A program made the position numbers and the translations under genes. A DNA stretch of 64,000 bases from CAZVUW01 sp964629825 (GTDB lineage: Bacteria; Actinomycetota; Nitriliruptoria; Euzebyales; Egibacteraceae): positions 1 to 64,000 of the forward strand of contig CAZVUW010000003.1 in NCBI GenBank assembly GCA_964629825.1. Direction: 5' to 3'. This document shows positions 26,118-34,735 of this stretch, one piece after another. The notes below the pieces were generated by a model. That model was not told the origin of the DNA, searched no databases, and was given only the letters and a program-made list of their open reading frames with translations. Positions within the stretch are counted from its first letter, which is position 1. Each line of letters begins with the position of its first letter.

Positions 26118-26881
26118 GCCACCCCACCGCCTTCGGGATCTCCCGTCTGGGCCTGGTTGACGAACACCGGGAAGGGCAGGGGCTTGCGCGGCCCCGCCAA
26201 CCGCTCGTCCAGGTACGCGGCGAGCTCGTCGTAGACGCCCTGCGAGCTCATTGCCACCAGCTCGGCGCGCATGGAGCGGTACAGCGGCTCGGCGCCGACG
26301 TAGGCCTCGGGCGCCTCCGTGCACCACCAGCCGAAGTCGGCGCCGCCGGGTCCCCACGCCCCGCGGTCGTAGGACGTGATGGTCGTCACCACGATCGGAT
26401 GCCCGTCATCTCCGTAGCCCTCCCAGATCTCGCGCCGGAGCGGCACGATCCAGCACACCTCCGGCTTGTAGGTCATGTGGTGCTCACCGCGCTCCACCGC
26501 GTACTGGTGCAGCGCGCACCCGGGACCGCGCTTCCAGCCTGCCCCATTCAGGAAGATGCAGGCGCCGTCGACGATCCGGGTCCGTACATCCCCCTCGGAC
26601 GTCCGTCGCGACACCCCGCCTCTGGCCGCGGTCGCGTGCTTCTGGAGGTACTCCGGCCCGAGGATGTCGACCATGGCCTCGACGCGCTCCCGATCGGCCT
26701 CGTCGACGTAGTGGGCACCGAGCCTGCAGCAGGCGCGGACCGGGTCCGGATCGGTGGCGGTGCCGGGGCAGCCGCGGCCGTAGATGCAGGTGTAGCGGGA
26801 CAGGAGGAAGCTCACGTCGAAGACGTAGCGCTCGTGCACCTCAGCGGGATCGGTGATCGAGATCCACTCCCGGTCGAGCAT
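26114..26881 (-). CDS. Cysteine-cluster protein (YkgJ-like) of unknown function
   Basis: This 255-aa soluble protein is rich in Cys: CIYGRGCPG near residue 32, ACCRLGAHY, GACIFLN, GCALHQYAVERG, PEVCWIVPLRR and WWCTEAPEAY. The order Cx(n)CC, then C..C..C resembles the YkgJ-type or related zinc/iron cysteine clusters found in small bacterial proteins, but the match is from memory. It heads the minus-strand set with the MscS channel (ATGA overlap), the hydroxyproline dehydratase and the reductase. SD is GGACAGG before the ATG at 26881. A metal-binding or redox role is inference. Confidence 0.65.
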   Translation of the reverse strand: MLDREWISITDPAEVHERYVFDVSFLLSRYTCIYGRGCPGTATDPDPVRACCRLGAHYVDEADRERVEAMVDILGPEYLQKHATAARGGVSRRTSEGDVRTRIVDGACIFLNGAGWKRGPGCALHQYAVERGEHHMTYKPEVCWIVPLRREIWEGYGDDGHPIVVTTITSYDRGAWGPGGADFGWWCTEAPEAYVGAEPLYRSMRAELVAMSSQGVYDELAAYLDERLAGPRKPLPFPVFVNQAQTGDPEGGGVA

Positions 26882-26958
26882 GCCGCGCCTGTCCTTGGAG
26901 CCGCAGGGGGTTCCAGAGAGGGTATGCCGAGCGGCCCTGCTTCGGTGATACTGACCGC

Positions 26959-27447
26959 ATGGACTACGAGTACGACGGCGGGGAGCCGTACGAGACTCGC
27001 GTGCTGTGGGGCCGGATCGCGGTCTACGCGGTGTCGCTCATCCTCATGTTCGTGCTGGGCAGCTGCGTGGGTGGCGGGGGCGCCTCCGAGGCGGAGCTCT
27101 CGGAGCTGCGGACGCAGGTCGCCGAGCTCTCGCAGCGCAACGAGGAGCTCGAGCAGCAGATCGCGGCCGTGGGGGCCGGCAACGCGGAGCGGCCGCGCAT
27201 CTCGCCGACCGACGAGCCGACCACCGCGCCCGAGGACGGAGCGAGCCCGGCGGCGGGTGACGGCACCGAGAACCCGGCGGGCGAGGGCGAGACCCGGACC
27301 TACACCGTGCAACCCGGCGACACCCTGACGTCGATCGCCCAGCAGATGTACGGCGACTCGACCAAGTTCAACATCATCGCCGAGGCGAACGACATCGAGA
27401 GCCAGCTGGTCGTCGGCCAGGAGCTGATCATCCCACCGGCCAACTAG
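26959..27447 (+). CDS. Membrane-anchored LysM protein
   Basis: This 162-aa protein has one N-terminal membrane helix (IAVYAVSLILMFVLGSCVGGG), a short coiled coil (EAELSELRTQVAELSQRNEELEQQIAAV), an acidic Pro/Thr linker and a C-terminal LysM domain (YTVQPGDTLTSIAQQMYGD to VVGQELIIPP). LysM binds N-acetylglucosamine of peptidoglycan, so the protein probably links membrane and cell wall. The layout resembles the coiled-coil-LysM proteins of actinobacterial division regions. There is no SD; GATACT lies 6 nt before the ATG, so it may be leaderless. Confidence 0.85.
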   Translation: MDYEYDGGEPYETRVLWGRIAVYAVSLILMFVLGSCVGGGGASEAELSELRTQVAELSQRNEELEQQIAAVGAGNAERPRISPTDEPTTAPEDGASPAAGDGTENPAGEGETRTYTVQPGDTLTSIAQQMYGDSTKFNIIAEANDIESQLVVGQELIIPPAN

Positions 27448-27460
27448 GGGCAGGACCCAC

Positions 27461-28393
27461 ATGGGCGCCGAGACGGTGGTGGTCGGCCGCGACGTCCTTC
27501 GGCGCGGCAGCTCCGAGGTGGCCGTGCACGCCATGCGCTGGAAGTCGACGGGAGCTGCGGACGGCCCGCTCGTGGTGTGCCTGCACGGGCTCGGCGGGTC
27601 GCACGCCAACTGGGTTCTCCTGGGCGATCGGCTGGCCGAGCACGGCGAGGTGTGGGCGCCGGACCTCGCCGGCTTTGGCCTCACCGAGCCCAGCGGGCGC
27701 ACGGCCGCGGTCGAGGACAACATCGACCTCGCCGCCGGTTTCATCGAGACGGTGGCCGACGGCCGGCCGGTGCTGCTGCTCGGCCACTCGATGGGCGGGC
27801 ACATCGCCTACTCCCTCGCCGCCGAGCGCCCCGACCTGGTGACGGAGCTGGTGCTGATCAACCCGGCCGTCCCGCCGCTCGCGGGGCTGCCGGATCGCGC
27901 GGTGGCGCGCCGCTTCCTCGCCCTGGCGACGCCGCTGGTCGGGGAGGCCTACCTGGCCCGGCAGAAGCGACTGTCAACACCGACCGAGGAGGTCCGCCGC
28001 TCCTTCGACCTGATCCTGGCCGACCCCCGCGCGCTCGACCCGGTCGCCTTCCGCGCCCACGTGGAGGTCGCCCGGGCGCGTCGGCGCATGCCCTACGCGC
28101 ACGCGGCCACGCTGGTCGCCTCGCGGACGCTCGCGCGTCGCATCGGCACCGGCCAGAAGGCGCTGTGGCAGTCGGTCGAGCGCGTCCAGCCGCCCACCCT
28201 GCTGCTGCACGGAGGGGCCGACCGCCTGATCCAGCTGGGCGCGTGCGACCGCCTCGCGGCGCGCCGTCCGGACTGGACCTACCGCGTCTACCCGGAGCTC
28301 GGGCACATGGTCATCCTCGAGGATCCCACCCGCGTGGCCGCCGACATCGCCGGATGGCGTCTGGGCGCCCTGGCGGACGCGCGGCGGGCCTGA
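27461..28393 (+). CDS. Alpha/beta hydrolase
   Basis: This 310-aa hydrolase has VVCLHGLGGSHANW (oxyanion hole), DLAGFGLTEPSGR, nucleophile GHSMGG and a C-terminal LLLHGGADRLIQ (acid) and ELGHMVILEDP (His). It fits the epoxide-hydrolase/haloperoxidase-like broad group. Position 14 bp behind the LysM gene suggests co-transcription. GGGGCAGGA is before the ATG. Substrate unknown. Confidence 0.85.
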   Translation: MGAETVVVGRDVLRRGSSEVAVHAMRWKSTGAADGPLVVCLHGLGGSHANWVLLGDRLAEHGEVWAPDLAGFGLTEPSGRTAAVEDNIDLAAGFIETVADGRPVLLLGHSMGGHIAYSLAAERPDLVTELVLINPAVPPLAGLPDRAVARRFLALATPLVGEAYLARQKRLSTPTEEVRRSFDLILADPRALDPVAFRAHVEVARARRRMPYAHAATLVASRTLARRIGTGQKALWQSVERVQPPTLLLHGGADRLIQLGACDRLAARRPDWTYRVYPELGHMVILEDPTRVAADIAGWRLGALADARRA

Positions 28394-28551
28394 CGGGCGT
28401 TGAGCGCCCGAGCGCCGCGAACTGGCCCGAACCGCCCTCGGAGGTCCCACCTGCCCGCTATCCTTCGCCGTGCCCAACCGTCTGACCCCCACGCGGCATC
28501 TGCCCCGTGGGAAGCGGTCCTGACCGGCGGTACTTCCGCCCGGAGGTTCTC

Positions 28552-30399
28552 ATGACCACGCAAGAGCCCGTCCCGACCCCCGACCACCTCGACACGGAGA
28601 CCTCCCAGCCGGACCAGACGCCACCGCCGCAGGACGCAGACACCGAGCAGCAGCAGGAAGCTTCCAACACCGAAGAGGCGCCGACGGCCGCCCAGAGCGG
28701 AGCGGAGGCCGAGGCACAGGAGACCGCCTCCGAGGAGGCGGCCGCCGAGGCGCCTGGAACCGAGGAGCCCGCCGCCGAGGCTGAGGAGCCGGCTGCGGCC
28801 GAGGAGCCNNNNNNNNNNNNNNNNNNNNNNNNNNNNNNNNNNNNNNNNNNNNNNNNNNNNNNNNNNNNNNNNNNNNNNNNNNNNNNNNNNNNNNNNNNNN
28901 NNNNNNNNACCGAGGCCACCGAGGCTCCCGAGTCTCAGGACGAGGCGCCCGCTGAGGCCGCCGAGACCGCCGAGGCGCAAGCCGAGGATGAGGGTCAGGC
29001 CGAGCAGGCTCCGGCGGCTGAAGCCGAGGAGGCTCCGGCCGCCGAGGCCGAGGAGCAGACCGGCGGCAAGCGCCGCAAGAAGAAGGGCAAGGGCGGCGGC
29101 GAGGCGGCGACCCCGGAGCAGCCCGCCGAGCAGCAGCAGCGCAAGCGCAAGGGCCCCGAGCCCAGCGAGGTGATCGCGCGCATCGGCACCACCAACGAGC
29201 GCGCGCTGGCCTACCTGGCCGACCCGGACCCGAAGCTGTCGCGGCTGTCCCGCAAGGTGATCGAGGCGCTGCTCCCCGAGCTGCCGCCGGTGACCGCCGG
29301 CGCCCTGCTCGGGCCCGCGGGCTTCACCCGGCACCTGGTCGCCTCGGCGGCGGCGGGGCGCTACCGCGATCTGTTCGTTCTGTGGGAGACCTTCCGGCGC
29401 TACCCCGCCGAGGCCAAGCCCGAGCTGGCCGAGCGCGGAGCTGCCCTGAACCGCGGCCGCGAGAAGCTCAAGACCGCCGTGCGGATCGGCCTGACCGGTC
29501 GCGCCGAGCGGCTCGCCGAGGACATCGCCAAGGCCGAGGGGCTCATCTGGCAGTGGCTGCGCGAGGCGCTGACCGAGCTGCTTCCCGCGGTCGGCGCTCG
29601 CCCGGCGGTGGCCGCCGCGCTGCTGGCGCGCGAGCCAGGCCTTCAGATTCCGCTGCCCGCGGAGCCCGACGACCGCTGGCTCGCCGAGGCCGCGGCGGCG
29701 CGCCGCAACGCTCCGCTGCCGGAGCCGCTGGAGGGCCTGCTGCGCGACAACGTGCACCGGCTGCCCGCGACCGTCGACACGCTGCGTCTTGCGACGCTGC
29801 ACTTCCCCGACCGGGTGGAGGCGCTGGTCGACCGCGTGGACCTGGACGCGCCCGACATCGGTGCGTTCCTGGCCTGGGCTCGGGACCACGGTGCGGCCGA
29901 GCGCCTGCACGGTCGCATCCGCGAGCGCGTGAACGGCGCGGCCGCGCGCGACCGGGCCGAGGGCCTGGCGCAGTGGTACGCCTGGCAGCAGCGCGGGGTG
30001 CAGCTCGAGCTGCCCGAGAGCCTGCGCGTGGACTCCCTCGACGGCTTCGACCTCTCCCGGCCGGAGACCGCCGAGCTGGCATCCCGCCTGGCTCAGCGCG
30101 GCATCGAGCTCGACCTCCAGGCGAAGCTGGAGGATCTGGCCGGCCAGAACCGCCAGCTGGCGGAGAAGGCCTACGAGGCCATGGTCTGCGCGAACCTGGA
30201 CGTCCACCTGCCGGAGGCGCTGGAGAGCAACCCGGTCGTCAACCCCGGCACGCGCTGCCCGAAGTGCCGCGCCTGGACCTGGGTGCGGCCCGGCCACGAG
30301 CAGCGCTGCCCGCGTCCGGAGCCCGCGGAGCAGGAGCCCGTGCTCGACGCGTTCGAGCTCGCGGCGGCCGAGGCCGGGGTGTCGGACCCGCAGGCATGA
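28552..30399 (+). CDS. Low-complexity/helical protein with C-terminal Zn ribbon (contains assembly gap)
   Basis: I do not recognise this protein. The first ~200 residues are extremely Glu/Ala/Thr/Pro-rich (TEEAPTAAQSGAEAEAQ and like runs) and include a 100-N gap. A basic patch KRRKKKGKGGG follows. The remaining ~400 residues are helical and Leu/Ala/Arg-rich with charged repeats (RVEALVDRVDLDAPDIGAFLAWA). The end carries a zinc-ribbon-like CPKCRAWTWVRPGHEQRCPRP. GGAGGT lies 5 nt before ATG 28552. Acidic tail plus basic patch plus zinc ribbon suggests a nucleic-acid or ribosome-associated protein, but this is a guess. The reading frame matches on both sides of the gap. Confidence 0.6.
   Translation: MTTQEPVPTPDHLDTETSQPDQTPPPQDADTEQQQEASNTEEAPTAAQSGAEAEAQETASEEAAAEAPGTEEPAAEAEEPAAAEEXXXXXXXXXXXXXXXXXXXXXXXXXXXXXXXXXXTEATEAPESQDEAPAEAAETAEAQAEDEGQAEQAPAAEAEEAPAAEAEEQTGGKRRKKKGKGGGEAATPEQPAEQQQRKRKGPEPSEVIARIGTTNERALAYLADPDPKLSRLSRKVIEALLPELPPVTAGALLGPAGFTRHLVASAAAGRYRDLFVLWETFRRYPAEAKPELAERGAALNRGREKLKTAVRIGLTGRAERLAEDIAKAEGLIWQWLREALTELLPAVGARPAVAAALLAREPGLQIPLPAEPDDRWLAEAAAARRNAPLPEPLEGLLRDNVHRLPATVDTLRLATLHFPDRVEALVDRVDLDAPDIGAFLAWARDHGAAERLHGRIRERVNGAAARDRAEGLAQWYAWQQRGVQLELPESLRVDSLDGFDLSRPETAELASRLAQRGIELDLQAKLEDLAGQNRQLAEKAYEAMVCANLDVHLPEALESNPVVNPGTRCPKCRAWTWVRPGHEQRCPRPEPAEQEPVLDAFELAAAEAGVSDPQA
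28809..28908. other. Assembly gap, 100 N
   Basis: One hundred N inside the low-complexity coding region. The round length suggests an unknown-size scaffold gap. The flanking sequence is a repetitive GCC GAG GAG type, which explains the failed assembly. Confidence 0.95.
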
Positions 30400-30424
30400 G
30401 CCGCGGCGCGGGTCGGCGCGTCTG

Positions 30425-32542
30425 ATGCGCGACGCGGCCTGGGAGGCCTTCCCGCGCGAGCACGCCCGGACCCAGCGGTTCACGCTGGGTGAGCCGCGCA
30501 GCTTCCGCGTGGCCGAGGACGGCGCTCGCGTGGCCTTCCTGCGCAGCCCGGCCGGGGATGACCCGGTCCACGGCCTGTGGGTGCTCGACGTCGCCACCGG
30601 CGCAGAGCGCCTGGTTGCCGACCCACGCCTGCTCGAGGCTGACGACGAGGACCTGCCGCCCGAGGAGCGCGCCCGCCGCGAGCGCGCACGCGAGGCGGGC
30701 GCGGGCATCGTCGCCCACACCTGCGACCGCGCCCTGACGCGCGCCGCGTTCGCGCTGGGTGGCCGGATGTTCGTCGCTGATCTCCTGGCGGGCGGGGCCC
30801 GTGCGGTGGAGGTGGAGGGCCCGGTCGTCAGCCCGCTGCTGTCGCCGACCGGGGAGGCGGTCGCGTTCGTGCGCCGCGGCGCCCTGGTCGTGGTCGAGCT
30901 CGACGGCGACCGCGAGCAGGTCCTCACCGCCGAGGACTCCGACGACGTCACCTGGGGGCTCGCCGAGTTCATCGCCGCCGAGGAGATGGGGCGCTTCGCG
31001 GGCATGTGGTGGTCGCCGAACGGCCGGCGGCTGCTGGCCACCCGCGTCGACACCTCGAAGGTGCAGCGCTGGCACATCTCCAACCCGGCCCAGCCCGAGG
31101 CCGCGCCGACCGTGGTCCCCTACCCCGCGGCCGGAACGGCCAACGCCGAGGTCAGCCTCGCGCTGCTCGACCTCGACGGCCGCGCCGTGCCCGTGCCGTG
31201 GGACTCCGAGGCCTTCCCGTACCTGGCGGTGGCGGGCTGGTCGAGCGGAGGGCCTTTCGCGGCGGTTCAGTCGCGCGACCAGCGCGCCCTCGACGTCCTG
31301 GCGATCGACCCCGAGACCGGTGCCACGACCGTCGCCGCCGAGCAGCGCGACTCCGCCTGGGTCGAGCTCGTCGACGGCGTTCCCACGCGCCTGGACGACG
31401 GCCGCTTCCTGCTGGCGGTGGACGACTCGTCGACGCGGCGGCTGGCGCTCGACGACCAGGCGCTGACGCCGCCCGGCCTGCAGGTGCGGCGGCTGATCGG
31501 CGTGACCGGCGGCGCCGCCTTCGTCACCGCCTCGGAGGACGACCCCACGGCGATCTCCGTCTGGCGAGTACCGCTCGAGGGGGGCGCGCCGGAGCGGGTC
31601 ACGCCAACCGACGGCGTCCACGACGGGGCCTTCGGGGGCGCCACGGCGGTCACGCTGCGACGCTCGCTCGAGCGTCACGGGACCGCGGCGACCGTGCAGC
31701 ACCCCGGCGGGACGGCGCAGATCGCCTCCATGGCGGCCGCACCCGAGCTGCGTCCCCGTGTGGAGCTGCTGCGGCTCGGGGCGCGCGGCCTCGCCGCCGC
31801 ACTGCTGCTGCCGCGCGACCACGAGCCCGACGCCGGACCTCTGCCCGTGCTGCTCGACCCGTATGGGGGCCCGCACGCCCAGAGGGTGCTGCAGGCAAGC
31901 GCCGCGTTCGGGACCTCGCAGTGGTTCGCCGACGCCGGGTACGCGGTGCTGGTCGTCGACGGCCGCGGCAGCCCGGGGCGAGGGCCGGAGTGGGAGCGGG
32001 AGCTGCACGGCGACCTGGCCACCGCGCCGCTCGAGGACCAGCTCGACGCCCTCGCCGCTCTGGCGGAGGAGCGGCCGGGCCTGGTGGATCTGGACCGCGT
32101 GGCGATCCGGGGCTGGTCGTTCGGCGGCTTCCTCGCGGCCCTGGCCGTGTTGCGCCGCCCGGACGTCGTCCACGCCGCCATCGCCGGGGCGCCCGTGACC
32201 GACTGGCGGCTCTATGACACCCACTACACCGAGCGCTACCTCGGTCACCCCGAGGAGGCGGCGCAGGCATACGAGGCCAGCTCACTCCTGGCCGACGCTC
32301 GGCGCGGCGTCGCGGACGTGCCCAACCGCCCGCTGCTGATCATCCACGGGCTAGCCGACGACAACGTGATCGCGGCGCACACCCTGCGGCTGTCCTCGTC
32401 CCTGCTCGAGGCCGGCCGGCCCCACCGGGTGCTCCCCCTGACGGGGGTCACCCACATGACCCCGCAGGAGGTTGTGGCCGAGAACCTGCTGCGCCTGCAG
32501 CTCGACTTCCTCGACGAGACGATCGGCCGCGGCCCATACTGA
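30425..32542 (+). CDS. S9 family peptidase (dipeptidyl-peptidase IV-like)
   Basis: This is a 705-aa prolyl-oligopeptidase-clan peptidase with an N-terminal beta-propeller (repeated strands with WVLDVATGAERLV, DVTWGLAEFIAAEEMGR and similar) and a C-terminal alpha/beta hydrolase. Catalytic residues are Ser in GWSFGG (about 564), Asp in GLADDNV (about 644) and His in GVTHMT (about 676). The DPPIV-type Glu motif near AEFIAAEEM supports aminodipeptidase specificity. No signal peptide, so cytosolic. The gene follows the Zn-ribbon protein by 25 bp. Confidence 0.9.
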   Translation: MRDAAWEAFPREHARTQRFTLGEPRSFRVAEDGARVAFLRSPAGDDPVHGLWVLDVATGAERLVADPRLLEADDEDLPPEERARRERAREAGAGIVAHTCDRALTRAAFALGGRMFVADLLAGGARAVEVEGPVVSPLLSPTGEAVAFVRRGALVVVELDGDREQVLTAEDSDDVTWGLAEFIAAEEMGRFAGMWWSPNGRRLLATRVDTSKVQRWHISNPAQPEAAPTVVPYPAAGTANAEVSLALLDLDGRAVPVPWDSEAFPYLAVAGWSSGGPFAAVQSRDQRALDVLAIDPETGATTVAAEQRDSAWVELVDGVPTRLDDGRFLLAVDDSSTRRLALDDQALTPPGLQVRRLIGVTGGAAFVTASEDDPTAISVWRVPLEGGAPERVTPTDGVHDGAFGGATAVTLRRSLERHGTAATVQHPGGTAQIASMAAAPELRPRVELLRLGARGLAAALLLPRDHEPDAGPLPVLLDPYGGPHAQRVLQASAAFGTSQWFADAGYAVLVVDGRGSPGRGPEWERELHGDLATAPLEDQLDALAALAEERPGLVDLDRVAIRGWSFGGFLAALAVLRRPDVVHAAIAGAPVTDWRLYDTHYTERYLGHPEEAAQAYEASSLLADARRGVADVPNRPLLIIHGLADDNVIAAHTLRLSSSLLEAGRPHRVLPLTGVTHMTPQEVVAENLLRLQLDFLDETIGRGPY

Positions 32543-32564
32543 GCCGAACGCAAGGGAGGGCGGC

Positions 32565-32999
32565 GTGAAGGTCTTCACGATCGGCTTCACCAAGCGCTCG
32601 GCGCGCGACTTCTTCGAGACGGTGTGCGGCTCCGGTGCCCGCCGGGTGGTGGACGTCCGCCTCAACAACGTGTCGCAGCTGGCCGGCTTCACCAAGCGCG
32701 ACGACCTCGCCTACTTCCTGAAGGCCATCTGCGGGCTGGACTACGTCCACCTGCCGATCTTGGCGCCCACGCAGGAGATCATCGACGCCTACCGCAAGCA
32801 GCACACGGGCTGGGAGCCCTTCTCGGCCTCGTTTCTGGCGCTGCTGGCCGAGCGGCGCGTGGAGGACGAGGTGCCGCGCGAGGTCATCGACGGCGGGATC
32901 CTGCTGTGCAGCGAGCACGACCCCAAGCCGTGCCATCGCCGGCTGGTCGCCGAGTACCTGGATGAGCGCTGGGGCGGGCTCGAGGTCGAGCACCTCTAA
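32565..32999 (+). CDS. DUF488 family protein
   Basis: This 144-aa protein matches the DUF488 family: VKVFTIGFTKRSARDFFETV, RRVVDVRLNNVSQLAGFTK, and the C-terminal GILLCSEHDPKPCHRRLVAEYL, where CSE..P..CHR is the conserved signature. Function is unknown; the two Cys and His near the end could be redox or metal sites. GTG at 32565 with AAGGGAGGGC upstream. It lies 22 bp behind the S9 peptidase gene. Confidence 0.88.
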   Translation: MKVFTIGFTKRSARDFFETVCGSGARRVVDVRLNNVSQLAGFTKRDDLAYFLKAICGLDYVHLPILAPTQEIIDAYRKQHTGWEPFSASFLALLAERRVEDEVPREVIDGGILLCSEHDPKPCHRRLVAEYLDERWGGLEVEHL

Positions 33000-33006
33000 G
33001 CGCGCG

Positions 33007-33318
33007 CTACAGGAGCGCTCGCAACCCCGCCGTCACGACCACGGCCACCGCGAACACGACCAGGACGCCTTGACGCGCGATCAGGGCCAGCGCGCCTGCG
33101 CCCACGCCGGCGAGTGTGGTCCAGTCCACCGAGTAGCGGCCGCCGTCGTCCAGGATCTCGACCACCACCAGCGCCGACAGCATCCCGATCGGCAGCACCG
33201 AGGCGATGTGCTGGACCCGCGGGTGGTTGAGGACGCTCGACGGGAGCCCGACGCCGGCGAGCTTCAGCACGTAGCAGCCGACCGCCGCGGCCAGCAGGGC
33301 AGCCCAGAGCGCGGTCAT
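33007..33318 (-). CDS. azlD: AzlD-type branched-chain amino acid exporter small subunit
   Basis: This 103-aa membrane protein has three hydrophobic segments and the AzlD pattern (ALLAAAVGCYVLKLAGVGLP; VLPIGMLSALVVVEIL). It is the small subunit of the AzlCD/BrnFE exporter for branched-chain amino acids or their analogues. The start overlaps the azlC stop by ATGA, ensuring equal translation. Confidence 0.88.
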   Translation of the reverse strand: MTALWAALLAAAVGCYVLKLAGVGLPSSVLNHPRVQHIASVLPIGMLSALVVVEILDDGGRYSVDWTTLAGVGAGALALIARQGVLVVFAVAVVVTAGLRALL

Positions 33319-34076
33319 CGCTCAGCTCCGGTCTTGGCTGGTGCGCCGTCCGGCGGCAGCGGGGCGCGCAGGCCCACCCCGATCGACAGCAGGGCCGCCG
33401 CGATCACGGGGACCCCCGGCGGGGTCAGCGGGATCAGGGCGATCGCCAGCGCCGCCCCCGCAAGGCCGAGGGCCACGGCCCCGCGCGTCCGCAGCTGCGG
33501 CCACAGAAGCGCGAGGAACACGGCAGGCGCGGCGGCGTCCAGGCCGAGCTGGGCCGGGTCGATGCTGGTGCCGAGCAGCGCCCCCGCGAGGGTCCCGAGG
33601 TTCCAGCAGACGAACAGGGTTGCCCCGGTGACGTAGAAGGCGTAGCGGCGCGCCTCGCGGCGCTCCTGGGCCAGCGCCATCGCCGTGGTCTCGTCGATCA
33701 CGAGGTGCGCAGTCAGGAGCCGCATCAAGCCCTTCGGGCGCAGGTTGGTGCTGATCGGGACGCCGTAGAAGGCGTTGCGCAGGCCGAGCAGCAGGGCGGC
33801 CGGCACGGCCGCGAACGGCGAGCCGCCTCCCCCTGCCACGCCGATGAAGGCGAACTGCGATGCGCCCGTGAACATCACTACGCTGAGCACAACGGCCTGC
33901 AGCACCGAGAGGCCGGCCGCCGCCGCCACGGCGCCGAAGGTCAGGCCGAAGGCGCCCGCATACAGGGCGATGCCCACCGCCGCGCGAAGGATCGCCGGGC
34001 CCTCGGGCAGGGCGCCGGACGTGCTGGCAGGGCCGCGGCCCCCGCCCCCAGTGGTTGAAGGCTTGAGCAATGCCAT
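33315..34076 (-). CDS. azlC: AzlC-type branched-chain amino acid exporter large subunit
   Basis: This is the large subunit of an AzlCD/BrnFE exporter, 253 aa, five or more membrane segments. Conserved parts are FGLTFGAVAAAAGLS, VVMFTGASQFAFIGV, GLRNAFYGVPIS and LVIDETTAMAL. The ATG at 34076 has no usable SD: GGAGG ends two bases before it. TACTGT lies 7 nt upstream on the same strand, which instead indicates a leaderless transcript starting at the ATG. The gene is divergent from 34159, which shows the same arrangement. Confidence 0.88.
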   Translation of the reverse strand: MALLKPSTTGGGGRGPASTSGALPEGPAILRAAVGIALYAGAFGLTFGAVAAAAGLSVLQAVVLSVVMFTGASQFAFIGVAGGGGSPFAAVPAALLLGLRNAFYGVPISTNLRPKGLMRLLTAHLVIDETTAMALAQERREARRYAFYVTGATLFVCWNLGTLAGALLGTSIDPAQLGLDAAAPAVFLALLWPQLRTRGAVALGLAGAALAIALIPLTPPGVPVIAAALLSIGVGLRAPLPPDGAPAKTGAER

Positions 34077-34083
34077 GGCCTCC

Positions 34084-34151
34084 ACAGTAGGCGCGGGATC
34101 CTCCGGCCGCCCCCGCCGCGGGTAGGCGATACCCTCGGCGGGGCCTACAGT
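34084..34151. promoter_or_regulatory. Divergent leaderless promoters for azlC and the 34159 gene
   Basis: On the minus strand TACTGT (complement of 34084-34089) lies 7 nt before the azlC ATG. On the plus strand TACAGT (34146-34151) lies 7 nt before the ATG at 34159. Both fit TANNNT -10 elements with transcription beginning at the start codon. The two -10 elements are about 60 bp apart. Confidence 0.55.
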
Positions 34152-34158
34152 CCAGGGC

Positions 34159-34584
34159 ATGTACAGAGACGACACCTGCGCTGTCTGCGGCGAGGCCCTG
34201 CCGCCCGACCACCTGTACTGCCGCGAGCACGGGGCCGAGGTGGACGATCGCCTTCACCAGATCGGCGAGCTGATCCCCTCGCTGCTCGATGGCCTGGAGC
34301 GCCTGGCGGAGCTGGTCGGCGGGATCGCCGACGAGACCTGGGACTACCTCGCCGAGGACCAGCCCGACGACCCCCTGTGGCCGCCGGTGCCCAGGCTGGA
34401 GCTGAACGCCGACGCCGAGGAGATCGACGTCGACGTCGACGCGGAGCCCGGGATGGTCCGGCTCGTCGCGCAGGTCACCCTGCCGAAGCTGCTGCGAGCG
34501 GTGGGCGCAGCGCTGGACACGCCGGAGCTGCGGCGGGCGGCAAAGGCCTGCGCCACGGCCGAGGGGGCCAACGCGACCCACTAG
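34159..34584 (+). CDS. Hypothetical protein with N-terminal zinc-ribbon-like motif
   Basis: A 141-aa acidic protein. The first 25 residues hold CAVCGEALPPDHLYCREHG, which could bind one zinc. The rest is an acidic helix-rich region (LIPSLLDGLERLAELVGGIADE) and a mixed segment with EEIDVDVDAEPGMV. No known family. It appears leaderless (TACAGT 7 nt upstream) and is divergent from azlC. Confidence 0.62.
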   Translation: MYRDDTCAVCGEALPPDHLYCREHGAEVDDRLHQIGELIPSLLDGLERLAELVGGIADETWDYLAEDQPDDPLWPPVPRLELNADAEEIDVDVDAEPGMVRLVAQVTLPKLLRAVGAALDTPELRRAAKACATAEGANATH

Positions 34585-34622
34585 GGCCGGCTCGGTCGGG
34601 CTGCCCGCCGCGAGCACCGCCA

Positions 34623-34659
34623 GATGTTGTTCTCGACGGAGATTCGCGGCCAGAACATC
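34623..34659. repeat. Degenerate copy of an intergenic hairpin repeat
   Basis: The left arm GATGTTGTTCTCGAC (34623-34637) is identical to that of the element at 43371. Including the next six bases the match is 20 of 21. The right arm here is shortened to GGCCAGAACATC, as if AAC had been lost. It lies in the 151-bp gap before the GtrA gene. Confidence 0.55.
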
Positions 34660-34735
34660 ACCTCCGGTCAGGCGGCTCGCGAGGGGCCGGGCACTACGCT
34701 GGCCGCATCCGTCTCACACCGCGGAAGGCCACCAC

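Noticed and set aside
26114..26881. Cys-cluster protein as an iron-sulfur enzyme of a named family
   Set aside because: The Cys spacing does not fit a known cluster motif closely enough to name one.
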